Of a stretch of 64,000 bases of DNA, positions 35,362 to 44,238 are shown one piece after another. Within the stretch, counting starts at the first letter, position 1; every line of letters starts with the position of its first letter. The DNA is from UBA1413 sp964650525. GTDB lineage: Bacteria > Bacteroidota > Bacteroidia > Bacteroidales > Prolixibacteraceae. The notes beneath the pieces are model-generated. The model worked only from the letters and a program-made list of their open reading frames with translations, searched no databases and was not told where the DNA came from. The translations under genes and the position numbers were made by a program. Location: positions 1 to 64,000 of the forward strand of contig CAZYUA010000005.1 in assembly GCA_964650525.1 (NCBI GenBank), written 5' to 3'.

Positions 35362-36103
35362 AATTTTGTACCTTGCTGCCTGGATTCTGGGGGCTGTTTT
35401 CTTGACAGGTACCCTGGGATTTTCATCGTTGAAAACGACCGGCATCACCTGCAGCGAAATCAGAGTCCGGTATGCCGGTAAACAGGTCATCCGGCTCGGG
35501 GAAAAGGAATTGGTAAAAATAGCCAGGGGCGCCGATCCCGCACTGAAGGACAAAAAACTGAGTGAAATCGATACGGAAGCCATTGAAAGACAACTCGCAA
35601 AAAACAAAACCATCCGGAAAGCAGATGCGTACACCATCGTGGTGCACGACAGCTCCGGCATGAGGGGAGTCCTGGTACTTAAGGTCAGGCACCGCATCCC
35701 TGTGATGCGCGTAAAATCGGCCCAAGACGATTATTACATGGATAAGGATGGAAACAAAATACCGGCATCGGTCAGATATGCAGCCCGTGTGCCTCTTATT
35801 ACGGGCAATCCTGGTTTAGAAGAAGCCCGAACAAAGTTATTACCGTTTGTTACATTTCTCAGCGATGACGCATTCTGGTCTGCCCAGGTCAAACAGATCC
35901 ATGTGACCGCGAACGGCGAATTGTTGCTCACCACCCTGGCAGGCAACCACTTGATTGAATTCGGATCTCCGGAAAATATCCGGGAGAAATTCCGGAACCT
36001 GAAAGCATTTTACGATCAGGTGCTTGCATCAGACAGATGGAATCTGTATTACCGGATAAACCTGAAATACCAAAACCAGATCATAGCAAAAAAGAACAAG
36101 TAA
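35342..36103 (+). CDS. ftsQ: Cell division protein FtsQ
   Basis: A 253-residue bitopic membrane protein: a short cytoplasmic start, one transmembrane helix (LYLAAWILGAVFLTGTLGF) and a periplasmic POTRA plus beta domain. KTIRKADAYTIVVHD and DYYMDKDGNKIPAS mark the FtsQ family (the latter is the conserved 'D.dG...p' element). It recruits FtsL and FtsW-FtsI to the septum. It lies between murC and ftsA, with one base to ftsA. Confidence 0.9.
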   Translation: MKRIVYKILYLAAWILGAVFLTGTLGFSSLKTTGITCSEIRVRYAGKQVIRLGEKELVKIARGADPALKDKKLSEIDTEAIERQLAKNKTIRKADAYTIVVHDSSGMRGVLVLKVRHRIPVMRVKSAQDDYYMDKDGNKIPASVRYAARVPLITGNPGLEEARTKLLPFVTFLSDDAFWSAQVKQIHVTANGELLLTTLAGNHLIEFGSPENIREKFRNLKAFYDQVLASDRWNLYYRINLKYQNQIIAKKNK

Positions 36104-36104
36104 C

Positions 36105-37400
36105 ATGGCTTCAAAACGTCAATTTTCAGCAGTCATCGACATAGGCTCAACCAAGATCACGGCATTGGCCGGTGAGAGGAGCGATGACGGACAAGTGGAG
36201 ATCCTGGGGCATGCCGTTGTTCCCGCCCGGGGGATAAAACGAGGAGTGGTGCTGAATCCCGAGGAATTTGCCGGTGCGGTGAAATACCTTGTCAACCAGC
36301 TTGAATTACAATCGGGCGGCAGGATCAGAATTGCAGATGCCTGCCTTGCCGGGCAGGGCATCCGCACAGTCCGGTACGATGGGAGCCGTTATACCGCAAC
36401 CGGAATGGTAAGTCAGAACGATGTGGATTACCTGGAAAGGGAAGCCCTGAATATGCCGCTGGAGCCTGGGTACAGCATATACCACCATTTCCCGCTCAAT
36501 TATGAGATCGGTGATGATTCCAACGTCACGGTCCCCGTTGGTACTGTGGGCCGTAAACTAAACGCCTGTTACACGCTGATTACGGCACCCGCGTCGTATC
36601 GCGAAAGTGTGGAAAAAGCATTTCTGAAATCGGGACTTCAACTGGGCGATTTTATTTTGTCACCTGTTGCCCTTTCGGAGGTGGTTGTCAGCAGGGAAGA
36701 AAAGGACCTGGGGGTAATCCTGGCCGACATCGGCGGAGGCACCACGAAAGTTACCTCGTTTGCCGAAGGGAAACTGGTACATATGGCAGTTATTCCGTTT
36801 GCCGGAGAGGTGATCACCCGCGATATCAAGGAGGGTTGTTCCATTTTGCAGAAATCGGCTGAAATGCTAAAAATCCAGTATGGGCAGGCAATAGGCGATT
36901 TTGCCGAAGAAGAAAAAGTAGTCACCATTCCGGGACAGAACGGATGGGAATCGAAGGAAATCTCTTTTAAGACACTGGCATGGATCATCCAGGCACGGCT
37001 GGAGGAAATCATCGATGGCATCTGTTACCAGATGGAGCAATCGGTTCCCCGCGTGCATTCGGCTCAGGGTATTGTCATGACTGGGGGAACCTCTAAAATG
37101 ACCAATCTTTTACACCTGATGAAAGTGCGCACGGGCATGGATACCAGGCTTGGGTTCCTGCCGCCGGGATTCAGCGGTATTCCCGGAACAGAACCGGAAG
37201 GGTACCTTACTGCCATGGGATTGTTGAAGTTGTCGCTGGATGGTGACAATAGCCCCAACAACCTTAAACCTTCCAAAAACCAAAGGCAAAAGGAGAATAC
37301 AGAGTCCCAGACTGCCGGAACAGGGTTCTTCGGCGCTATTGGGAAAAAGGTTACCCAGCAGATCAGTATGATGTTTGAAGAGGATGATACTGTTATGTAA
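36105..37400 (+). CDS. ftsA: Cell division protein FtsA
   Basis: A 431-residue actin-like ATPase that anchors FtsZ to the membrane. The ATP-binding motifs are FSAVIDIGSTKITALAGE, VILADIGGGTTKVTSFAEG and IVMTGGTSKMTNLL. The 1C domain lies between them. A Gln/Asn-rich linker (NNLKPSKNQRQKENTE) leads to an amphipathic membrane-targeting helix at the C-terminus, GFFGAIGKKVTQQISMMFEE, followed by DDTVM. The first of the two ftsZ genes starts 11 nt downstream. Confidence 0.95.
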   Translation: MASKRQFSAVIDIGSTKITALAGERSDDGQVEILGHAVVPARGIKRGVVLNPEEFAGAVKYLVNQLELQSGGRIRIADACLAGQGIRTVRYDGSRYTATGMVSQNDVDYLEREALNMPLEPGYSIYHHFPLNYEIGDDSNVTVPVGTVGRKLNACYTLITAPASYRESVEKAFLKSGLQLGDFILSPVALSEVVVSREEKDLGVILADIGGGTTKVTSFAEGKLVHMAVIPFAGEVITRDIKEGCSILQKSAEMLKIQYGQAIGDFAEEEKVVTIPGQNGWESKEISFKTLAWIIQARLEEIIDGICYQMEQSVPRVHSAQGIVMTGGTSKMTNLLHLMKVRTGMDTRLGFLPPGFSGIPGTEPEGYLTAMGLLKLSLDGDNSPNNLKPSKNQRQKENTESQTAGTGFFGAIGKKVTQQISMMFEEDDTVM

Positions 37401-37411
37401 TACCGAATTCA

Positions 37412-38719
37412 ATGGCCGAAGAGTTGATAAAATTCCAGTTTAAGAGAACCACCGGTTCGATCATCAAGGTTATTGGTGTCGGTGGCGGTGGGTGCAATGC
37501 CGTAAACCACATGTTTGAATCGGGTATTAAGGATGTGGACTATATCGTGTGCAACACGGATGCCCAGGCATTGTCGTACAGTCCGGTACCAAACAAGATT
37601 CAGCTGGGGGTTACCCTGACCGAGGGGCGGGGTGCAGGAAACCAGCCGGAAATGGGCGAAGAAGCTGCCAGAGAGAATTATGAGGAGATCCGGAAGATGC
37701 TGGAAGACAATACCAGGATGGTGTTTCTTACAGCCGGTCTGGGAGGTGGAACCGGAACCGGGGCTGCCCCAGTGATTGCCAGCCTGGCTCACGAACTGGG
37801 CATCCTGACCATTGCGGTAGTTACCATTCCCTCTCCTTCCGAAGGGAAAAAAAGATACAACCAGGCCATGGAAGGCATCAAACGGATGAATGAACATACC
37901 GACAGCATGCTCATCGTCAGCAACCAGCGTCTTCACGACCTGTTTGGAGACCTCCCCGCTACCCGTGCTTTCAAAATGGCCGACGAAATTGTCACCACAG
38001 CCGTGAAAGGCGTGGCAGAAATCATCACCCTTCACGGTAACATTAACATCGATTTTGCGGATGTTTTTACCGTGATGCACGGCAGCAAGGTTTTCATCAT
38101 GGGTACCGGTTCAGCAGCAGGAGAAGGCAGGGCAATGAACGCCGTCAGGAAAGCCCTGAAGTCACCCCTGCTCGACAACAACGACATTTTCGGAACCAAA
38201 AATATTCTCTTGAATATTATTTCAGGCAGCGAAGAAATTACCATTGGGGAAATCGGAGAAATCATCGAGTATCTCCAGAATGAAGCGGGGCAGGAAGCCG
38301 ATATCATCTGGGGCAATGGATACGACGAATCCATCGGCGAGAATATAAGCGTAACCATCCTTTGCACGGGCTTTAAAAATGCCCCGGCCATCCGTGAACA
38401 ATGGGAAAAAGCCAGGCAGGACTGCAAGACCTTCGGAAGTGAAACCGGGAACCCGTCCCCTACAGAAGAAGAGCAGGAAAAACCAAGAGAGCATCTGTTT
38501 ATTCTCAACCCTGAGAGCATGCCTGTAGAGGCAGAGAACCCCCAGGAATGGAGGGAGATGCACCGGGAGCCCTCGCCAGCACCCGTTTCCCGCCGGCAGA
38601 CCCGTAAAACCAAAAACCAAAAACCGTCTGATAAACAGACAGATACACTCGACGGCTGGTTTAATCGGAAATTCGGCAAGCTGTTTGAAGATGACGATCA
38701 AAGTATGGATAACACCTGA
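37412..38719 (+). CDS. ftsZ: FtsZ paralog 1, with FtsA-like C-terminal tail
   Basis: A complete 435-residue FtsZ. It keeps the tubulin signature GGGTGTG at 111-117, the N-terminal loop GVGGGGCNAVNHM and the T7 loop NINIDFADV, so GTP binding and hydrolysis are plausible. It aligns without gaps to the downstream ftsZ for at least the first 120 residues. It differs at the usual PFxFEG site (here IPSPSEGKKR) and lacks the PAYxR and terminal motifs of Bacteroidetes FtsZ. After a charged linker (SRRQTRKTKNQKPSDKQ) it ends in DGWFNRKFGKLFEDDDQ plus a short tail. That is an amphipathic stretch resembling the membrane-targeting end of FtsA. It may bind membrane directly; this is inference. Confidence 0.93.
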   Translation: MAEELIKFQFKRTTGSIIKVIGVGGGGCNAVNHMFESGIKDVDYIVCNTDAQALSYSPVPNKIQLGVTLTEGRGAGNQPEMGEEAARENYEEIRKMLEDNTRMVFLTAGLGGGTGTGAAPVIASLAHELGILTIAVVTIPSPSEGKKRYNQAMEGIKRMNEHTDSMLIVSNQRLHDLFGDLPATRAFKMADEIVTTAVKGVAEIITLHGNINIDFADVFTVMHGSKVFIMGTGSAAGEGRAMNAVRKALKSPLLDNNDIFGTKNILLNIISGSEEITIGEIGEIIEYLQNEAGQEADIIWGNGYDESIGENISVTILCTGFKNAPAIREQWEKARQDCKTFGSETGNPSPTEEEQEKPREHLFILNPESMPVEAENPQEWREMHREPSPAPVSRRQTRKTKNQKPSDKQTDTLDGWFNRKFGKLFEDDDQSMDNT

Positions 38720-38725
38720 TTCCAC

Positions 38726-38760
38726 CTGCAGGACGGGAAAATGGTATGTTCCCGCTGCAG
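38726..38760 (+). other. Strong hairpin between the two ftsZ genes
   Basis: CTGCAG (38726-38731) and CGGGAA (38734-38739) pair with TTCCCG (38749-38754) and CTGCAG (38755-38760). This gives a 12-bp stem with a 2-nt bulge and a 9-nt loop. No T-run follows, so it is less a terminator than an RNA processing or 3'-end-protecting structure, seven bases after the first ftsZ stop. Confidence 0.6.
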
Positions 38761-38808
38761 TCTTGCCAGTGTTGCCGTTAAGCATAACCTTATTTTACCA
38801 ATCAGCCT

Positions 38809-40230
38809 ATGTCTCTTGAAAAAATAAAGTTCGGATTTGAAAAAAACCCCATATCCGTCATTAAGGTAATCGGTATTGGAGGAGGCGGAGGAAATGCCGT
38901 CAACCACATGTTCAGGCAAGGGATCCGCGATGTGGGATTCCTGATCTGCAATACCGATATGCAAGCCCTGGCTTTGAGTCCTGTGCCGGTAAAGATACAA
39001 CTCGGTCTCTCCCTGACAGAAGGACGGGGTGCCGGCAATAAACCAGAAACGGGAAGGGAAGCAGCCATTGAGAATATCGATGATGTCAGGGATGCTCTTT
39101 TACCGGATACCCGGATGGTATTTATCACTGCGGGGATGGGAGGTGGCACAGGAACCGGAGGTGCCCCTGTGATAGCACGCCTCTGCCATGAAATGGGGAT
39201 GCTGACGGTAGGAATCGTCACCCTTCCTTTCCGCAACGAGGGCAAAAGACGGATCCGTCAGGCGATCGAGGGGATCCGGGAAATGGAAGAACATGTGGAT
39301 TCCCTCCTGGTTGTGAACAATGAGAGAATCCGTGAAATGTACGGCGATTTTCCCATTTCCCAGGCGTTTGCCAAAGCCGATGACGTACTGGCCATCGCTG
39401 CCCGGGGAATTGCTGAAATCATCACCGTACCCGGCTATATCAATGTCGATTTTGCCGATGTCGAAACCGTGATGCGACAGAGCGGTGTGGCCATCATGGG
39501 CACCGGACTGGCCGAAGGCGACGGGCGCTCCCTGGCTGCCGCCGAACAGGCCCTCTCCTCCCCCTTGCTGAATAACAATAACATCAAGGGAGCCAAAAAC
39601 ATTCTGCTGAATATCACTTCAGGGACTGACGAAATTACCATGGATGAAATCGGGGAAATCACCGATTATGTGCAAGGCAAGGCAGGCCACGAAGCCGACC
39701 TGATCTGGGGTAACGGTGAGGATGAGTCGCTGGGAAACAAAATCTCAGTGACCATCATCGCAACCGGCTTCAGTTCCACTGCCATTCCTGAATTACAGAG
39801 CAATACCAAAACAGCCAAAGAAAACTATTTGCTGACAGATGCCCCGCCAACTCCGACATTAAAGGAGATTAGCACCCCTGCCGGCAGCCCCGGGAAGAAA
39901 AAGCCGGGAGAAACCCAACGAACCCTCGATTTTGATTTCCAGACCCATCACCCCTCCCGCTCGGAGTTTGATGTATTGTATCCCCCCAGGATTGAAGAAC
40001 AGCAGGAACTGGCCCAGGAACAACCACTGAAGGTCGATTTTACTCAAATCAGCGACAACGACCTGGAACAACTGGAAAACGTGCCGGCTTATGTCAGGAA
40101 ACAGAAAAAGGCAAATCAGCAGCCACCCTTGAAAACTACCGACTACTCGGAATATTCCGTATCGCCCGACCCCGGGAAAAAGATCATTATCAGGGACCGG
40201 AATCCGTATCTGGACCCCCAGGTGGATTGA
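38809..40230 (+). CDS. ftsZ: FtsZ paralog 2, canonical Bacteroidetes type
   Basis: A complete 473-residue FtsZ. It has GIGGGGGNAVNHM, GGGTGTG at 111-117, the T7 loop YINVDFADV, and the FtsZ pattern RQAIEGIREMEEHVDSLLVV. The C-terminal region contains ENVPAYVRKQKK and ends in RNPYLDPQVD, both features of the usual Bacteroidetes FtsZ tail. It is therefore the likely principal division tubulin, with the upstream copy as the extra paralog. The 89-nt gap before it holds a strong hairpin. It is followed by yqeY after 16 nt. Confidence 0.94.
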   Translation: MSLEKIKFGFEKNPISVIKVIGIGGGGGNAVNHMFRQGIRDVGFLICNTDMQALALSPVPVKIQLGLSLTEGRGAGNKPETGREAAIENIDDVRDALLPDTRMVFITAGMGGGTGTGGAPVIARLCHEMGMLTVGIVTLPFRNEGKRRIRQAIEGIREMEEHVDSLLVVNNERIREMYGDFPISQAFAKADDVLAIAARGIAEIITVPGYINVDFADVETVMRQSGVAIMGTGLAEGDGRSLAAAEQALSSPLLNNNNIKGAKNILLNITSGTDEITMDEIGEITDYVQGKAGHEADLIWGNGEDESLGNKISVTIIATGFSSTAIPELQSNTKTAKENYLLTDAPPTPTLKEISTPAGSPGKKKPGETQRTLDFDFQTHHPSRSEFDVLYPPRIEEQQELAQEQPLKVDFTQISDNDLEQLENVPAYVRKQKKANQQPPLKTTDYSEYSVSPDPGKKIIIRDRNPYLDPQVD

Positions 40231-40246
40231 ATTAATACCCAGAACT

Positions 40247-40699
40247 ATGTCACTTTTTGAAGAAGTCAGTCAGGAAATTATGGGAGCCATGAAAGCCCGT
40301 GACAAGGTGAGGCTCGAAGCGTTGCGAAATCTTAAAAAAGTAATGTTGGAAGCCCGTGCCGGCAAAGGGGCAGGATCGGAACTGACCGACGAGGAATCCC
40401 TGAAACTGCTGCAAAAACTGATCAAGCAGGGAAAAGATTCGGCTTTCATCTATAAGGAGCAAAACCGGGGGGATCTTGAAGAACAGGAAACAGCACAGGT
40501 TAAAGTGCTCGAATCGTTTTTACCCCTTCAACTGACAGCGGAACAACTCACTGCTGCCATAGAGGCTATTATCAAACAAACCGGTGCTGCCTCCATCAAA
40601 GATCTTGGAAAAGTGATGGCTGTGGCTGCCAGGGAACTTGCAGGAAAAGCCGACGGAAAGGAAATTGCATCATTGGCCAAATCCCTGCTTTCTCAATAA
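40247..40699 (+). CDS. yqeY: YqeY/GatB-YqeY domain protein
   Basis: A 150-residue GatB/YqeY-type protein, made of helices resembling the tRNA-binding tail of the amidotransferase subunit GatB. The pattern is VSQEIMGAMKARDKVRLEAL, LRNLKKVMLEARAGKG, IKQGKDSAFIYKEQNR and VLESFLPLQLT. Its own function is not established; a link to tRNA metabolism is assumed from the domain. It follows ftsZ in many Bacteroidetes dcw clusters. It is convergent with the foldase gene, with one base between the stop codons. Confidence 0.9.
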   Translation: MSLFEEVSQEIMGAMKARDKVRLEALRNLKKVMLEARAGKGAGSELTDEESLKLLQKLIKQGKDSAFIYKEQNRGDLEEQETAQVKVLESFLPLQLTAEQLTAAIEAIIKQTGAASIKDLGKVMAVAARELAGKADGKEIASLAKSLLSQ

Positions 40700-40700
40700 A

Positions 40701-42821
40701 TCAATAGAATTTTGCCCTTTTGTCGTCGATGGTTACGGCTTTCTGAAGTGCATCATACGCCTGGGAGGATACCCGGTAACCGAAAGCCTGCATCAATCTT
40801 TCTTTTTCAGCATCCACGTTGGTATCGGCAAGGTTCTGCTCTGAAACGACTTTTAACAGGAAAACCGCATTGTTTCCTGTAACAGGCGATGAAACCTCAC
40901 CTGCTTTGATAGCGATGGCCGCTCCTATTACCGCAGGTTCCATTCCGAAATCGGGCAGGGTGACGCTGTTAAAGTTGATAGAAGCAGCAGTTTTCAGCTG
41001 GCTTCCTGCAGCGGTGGCCATAGCTGCCATATCACTTTTCCCCTCTGCAGCTTTTGCCAGTCTCTCAGCCAGCAGTTTCAGTTTCTTTTCTTTCAGTACG
41101 GCCAATTCTACCCTGCTTTTCACATTCTCAAAAGGTGAAACCCCCTTTTCAGTGGCATTGATAAGGGTTGCAATCACAAAATTATCTCCCAGCTCAAAAA
41201 TTGGTGAACCATCGGTGTTTTTAATGACCGTCCCTGGCTTTGCTTCGAAGGCAGCACGGATTAATACACGGGGGTACTGGAAATCACCCAGTTGCTGGTC
41301 GGTTTCCCTTAAAACGACCATGTTTTTGGCCAGCTTTCCTTCTTCTGCCGCTTTGTCAAAAGCTTCCTTCGAAGTATTTTCGTTAGCAAATTTGCTCGCC
41401 TGGGCATAGGTATCCTGGTATGTCCTGGTACTTGGCGTTACCGTCCGCTCAAGAATGGCCAGCTGTAATTGCTTGTTTCTTGGACTGATCCGGGTGGTCT
41501 GCACGATGTGAATCCCGAACTGTGAGGTGGCAATCTGCACCTCATTCAATTGGTTCCCGAAGGCTGCCTCTTCAAACGGCTTCACCATTCTTCCCCGTCC
41601 GAACCATCCCAGATCACCGCCATTCATGGCAGAACCCGTATCAGTCGAATATTGACGCGCCAGGGCAGCAAAGTCACCCCCTTGGTCAATAACCTTTTTC
41701 AGACTGTCAGCCAAAGCCCTGGCCGATGCCGCCTCAGCAGCAGAGTTCACAGCCAGCAGAATATGCCGTGCTTCCACCGAGTCCGGCAGCATTTCCACCG
41801 CATGAAGCTTAGCAAGTTTATAGGAGTTGTTCTCAAAATAGGGTCCGAAAACATCGTTTAATACCGCACCACCGGCAATCCAGGAAGCCAATTGCCCGGG
41901 TACTGCATCCGGTTTATACCAGGTATCCTCAAACCCGACATCCGAATTGGAATTCACAAACTGCACATTGTCAGCGGCTCCGGCAAAGTCTTTCCTGATC
42001 TCGTTAATCCACTTCTCAGAAGCCGAAAAATCAGCAGCCGAAGGCTTTACATTCCAAACGATATACTCTATGGACCTTGTTTTTTCATCTTGATATTCCG
42101 TACTATGATCTGCATAGTACTTTTTTAGTTCCTCTGAGGATGCCTTAACCATCGAATCAGGAATGATAGTACTGCTCAAACCAATGTACTCGATGTCCAC
42201 CTGCCGGTTTTTCAGTTCCAGGTTGCGTTGAGCCTCAGCCCCCGTCACATACAAGGATTTATTAACGAGGGTGTTATATTTAGACAATAGTTTTTCACCA
42301 ACGATTTGTTTTTCAAGATATAACCAATAACTCCTTTGTTCGGGGGTAACCCCGGTTTCCAGGTTTTTCAGGAAATTTACCACCCCGCTCCTGTCGAACT
42401 GTCCGGTTTCCGGATTGGTAAATATCTGCTGGATGATCGGATGGGGATTGGCTCCCTGCATCATGTCAAAAAGTTCTTCCGATGTTACGCCCAGACCTGT
42501 TTTCTTATAGATATCACCCATAACTTTGTCCCGCACATAGGTTTGCCAGGTTTGTTCCCTGACCTGAACCCAGGTTTCCTCATCCAACTGGCTCTTTCCG
42601 CCATTCAAACGGTAGATTTCACCCAACTCTTCAATTTTTTTCTGGAACTCAGGATACTGGACCGACTCTCCGTCAATCTTTCCGATCTCCATTTGTCCTC
42701 TTCTGAACAACGAGGATCCTGACTGAAACAAATCGCCTAATATAAATGCGAATAAAGCAAGACCGATAACGACGGCCACAAGTACCCCTGCCCGGGTTCT
42801 GATCGTTTGTAATGTTGCCAT
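40701..42821 (-). CDS. ppiD: PpiD-like periplasmic peptidyl-prolyl isomerase
   Basis: A 706-residue membrane-anchored foldase. The N-terminus MATLQTIRTRAGVLVAVVIG and a single transmembrane helix (VIGLALFAFILGDLF) are typical of PpiD. A SurA-N-like chaperone region (ESVQYPEFQKKIEELGEIY) is followed by a parvulin PPIase domain (VEARHILLAVNS, DFAALARQYSTDTGSAMNGG, DLGWFGRGRMVKPFEEAAF). A long C-terminal chaperone part closes the protein. It assists folding of outer membrane proteins. The ATG at 42821 is chosen; the open frame upstream of it has no homologous sequence. It is last in the TPR-lptC-corC operon, after a 166-nt gap. Confidence 0.9.
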   Translation of the reverse strand: MATLQTIRTRAGVLVAVVIGLALFAFILGDLFQSGSSLFRRGQMEIGKIDGESVQYPEFQKKIEELGEIYRLNGGKSQLDEETWVQVREQTWQTYVRDKVMGDIYKKTGLGVTSEELFDMMQGANPHPIIQQIFTNPETGQFDRSGVVNFLKNLETGVTPEQRSYWLYLEKQIVGEKLLSKYNTLVNKSLYVTGAEAQRNLELKNRQVDIEYIGLSSTIIPDSMVKASSEELKKYYADHSTEYQDEKTRSIEYIVWNVKPSAADFSASEKWINEIRKDFAGAADNVQFVNSNSDVGFEDTWYKPDAVPGQLASWIAGGAVLNDVFGPYFENNSYKLAKLHAVEMLPDSVEARHILLAVNSAAEAASARALADSLKKVIDQGGDFAALARQYSTDTGSAMNGGDLGWFGRGRMVKPFEEAAFGNQLNEVQIATSQFGIHIVQTTRISPRNKQLQLAILERTVTPSTRTYQDTYAQASKFANENTSKEAFDKAAEEGKLAKNMVVLRETDQQLGDFQYPRVLIRAAFEAKPGTVIKNTDGSPIFELGDNFVIATLINATEKGVSPFENVKSRVELAVLKEKKLKLLAERLAKAAEGKSDMAAMATAAGSQLKTAASINFNSVTLPDFGMEPAVIGAAIAIKAGEVSSPVTGNNAVFLLKVVSEQNLADTNVDAEKERLMQAFGYRVSSQAYDALQKAVTIDDKRAKFY

Positions 42822-42987
42822 GGAATAACCTGAATTATTGCTATGATGGTTAAAAAAATTAAGGCACGAAGATAATAATTTTACTCTTGACAGGCATAAC
42901 GCAAGCTTTTTTTTACCCCTGAACAGACCGGAAGTGACTTTACTAAAAGGGGGAGACAAGATCTGAGGGAGGTAACATGCCTGGTGA

Positions 42988-44238
42988 CTAACTGTCTGTC
43001 AAGGTTAACTGAACCAGCTCTATCTTGGTTTTGGTGGCTTTCAGAATTTTAAGATTGACATTTCCTGCCCGCACTACTGTTTGAGCCACCGGAATACTTT
43101 CATGGTGGAAAAGGATAAATCCGGCAAGGGTTTCATAATGCACCGACTCCTGCAGGTTTAAATGGTATTTTTCGTTCAGAACATCAATCTCAATCCTGCC
43201 TGAAAAGATGAATTGCCTGTCGTTCAGTTGTTTCTCAATGATGTAACTCATGTCATGTTCATCTTCGATCTCTCCGAAGATCTCCTCGAGGATGTCTTCG
43301 GTGGTAACCAGGCCTGAAGTTCCTCCAAACTCATCGACAACGAGTGCGATACTTCTGTGTTCCCGGATGAACATGGTTAGCAAACGGTTGGCAGCCATGG
43401 TCTCAGGGACTATGAGAACACTTTTCAGAAAGGGTTTGATACTGGTGGCATTTTTAAAAATAGCGGACGTATGGACATAACCAACAATATTATCCTTATT
43501 TCCCTCGTAAAACAGGATCCTGGAAAAACCGGTTTCCACAAACCTTTTTCTCAGGGTGGCAACATCCGAATTAATGTCGAGCACCGAAATTTCATTCCTG
43601 GGGACCATGATTTCCCTGAGTTTTACCTTAGAAAAATCGAGGGCATTCCGGTAGAGAATGATTTCCTTTCTGACTTCTATTCCCTGCCCGGGAAGGGGCC
43701 TTTGCTCCTCCTTCTGTTCCCATACAGTTCTGAATTTGTCCTGCCCGTCCGGCAGGATTCCGTGAAGAAACATTTTTCGTCCGGGAACGAAACGGTCCAT
43801 CAGTCGTGCAAAGGGTTTCAGCAGGTAATAAGCAGGCAGGAACAGGAATGACAGGGTTTTCACCAGTCCGAGGGAAAGTCTCTGCGCCGCAAACAGGGGT
43901 AATAATCCGGCAATAAATGCGAAAATGGTTGAAAACCCCAGCACCAGGGCCAGGAGAGCCAACCCGTATGGGGTTCTCCCGGAACGGATGAATGGCTGAA
44001 GTATAAGGGTGGAGGAAACAACCAAACCAACCAGGGATAGGGTCTTTCCCATCAGAAGGGCTGAGAAGAAACCGGAAGCAGGCTTTGACAGGTTTCGTAA
44101 AAACCGGATTATCCGGGGTTCCGTAATTTTCCAAAATCCCGGATCGTAAACATCTGCATAGGCCGGAACCGACTCGTAGATTGAAAAAAAAGCTGTGAGC
44201 AGAAAAGATGTAACTGCAAATAGAATCATAATTATCAA
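42988..44238 (-). CDS. CorC/HlyC-family CNNM-like membrane protein
   Basis: A 416-residue protein. Three to four transmembrane helices at the N-terminus (MIIMILFAVTSFLLTAFF, SLVGLVVSSTLIL, LLALVLGFSTIFAFIAGLL) form a weakly conserved CNNM-like membrane part. A pair of CBS domains follows, with the signature LREIMVPRNEISVLD and VVDEFGGTSGLVTTEDILEE. A CorC_HlyC domain (MSYIIEKQLNDRQFIFSG) ends the protein. Family members are implicated in divalent cation (Mg2+, Co2+) export or envelope integrity. It overlaps lptC by four bases, so it is translationally coupled. The function is inferred from the family. Confidence 0.85.
   Translation of the reverse strand: MIIMILFAVTSFLLTAFFSIYESVPAYADVYDPGFWKITEPRIIRFLRNLSKPASGFFSALLMGKTLSLVGLVVSSTLILQPFIRSGRTPYGLALLALVLGFSTIFAFIAGLLPLFAAQRLSLGLVKTLSFLFLPAYYLLKPFARLMDRFVPGRKMFLHGILPDGQDKFRTVWEQKEEQRPLPGQGIEVRKEIILYRNALDFSKVKLREIMVPRNEISVLDINSDVATLRKRFVETGFSRILFYEGNKDNIVGYVHTSAIFKNATSIKPFLKSVLIVPETMAANRLLTMFIREHRSIALVVDEFGGTSGLVTTEDILEEIFGEIEDEHDMSYIIEKQLNDRQFIFSGRIEIDVLNEKYHLNLQESVHYETLAGFILFHHESIPVAQTVVRAGNVNLKILKATKTKIELVQLTLTDS

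Noticed and set aside
38720..38808. Intrinsic terminator between the ftsZ genes
   Set aside because: The hairpin is strong but no T tract follows, so termination is not supported.
37412..40230. Assembly duplication as the explanation for two ftsZ genes
   Set aside because: The two genes are clearly diverged in sequence, linker and tail, so they are not a copied assembly artefact.
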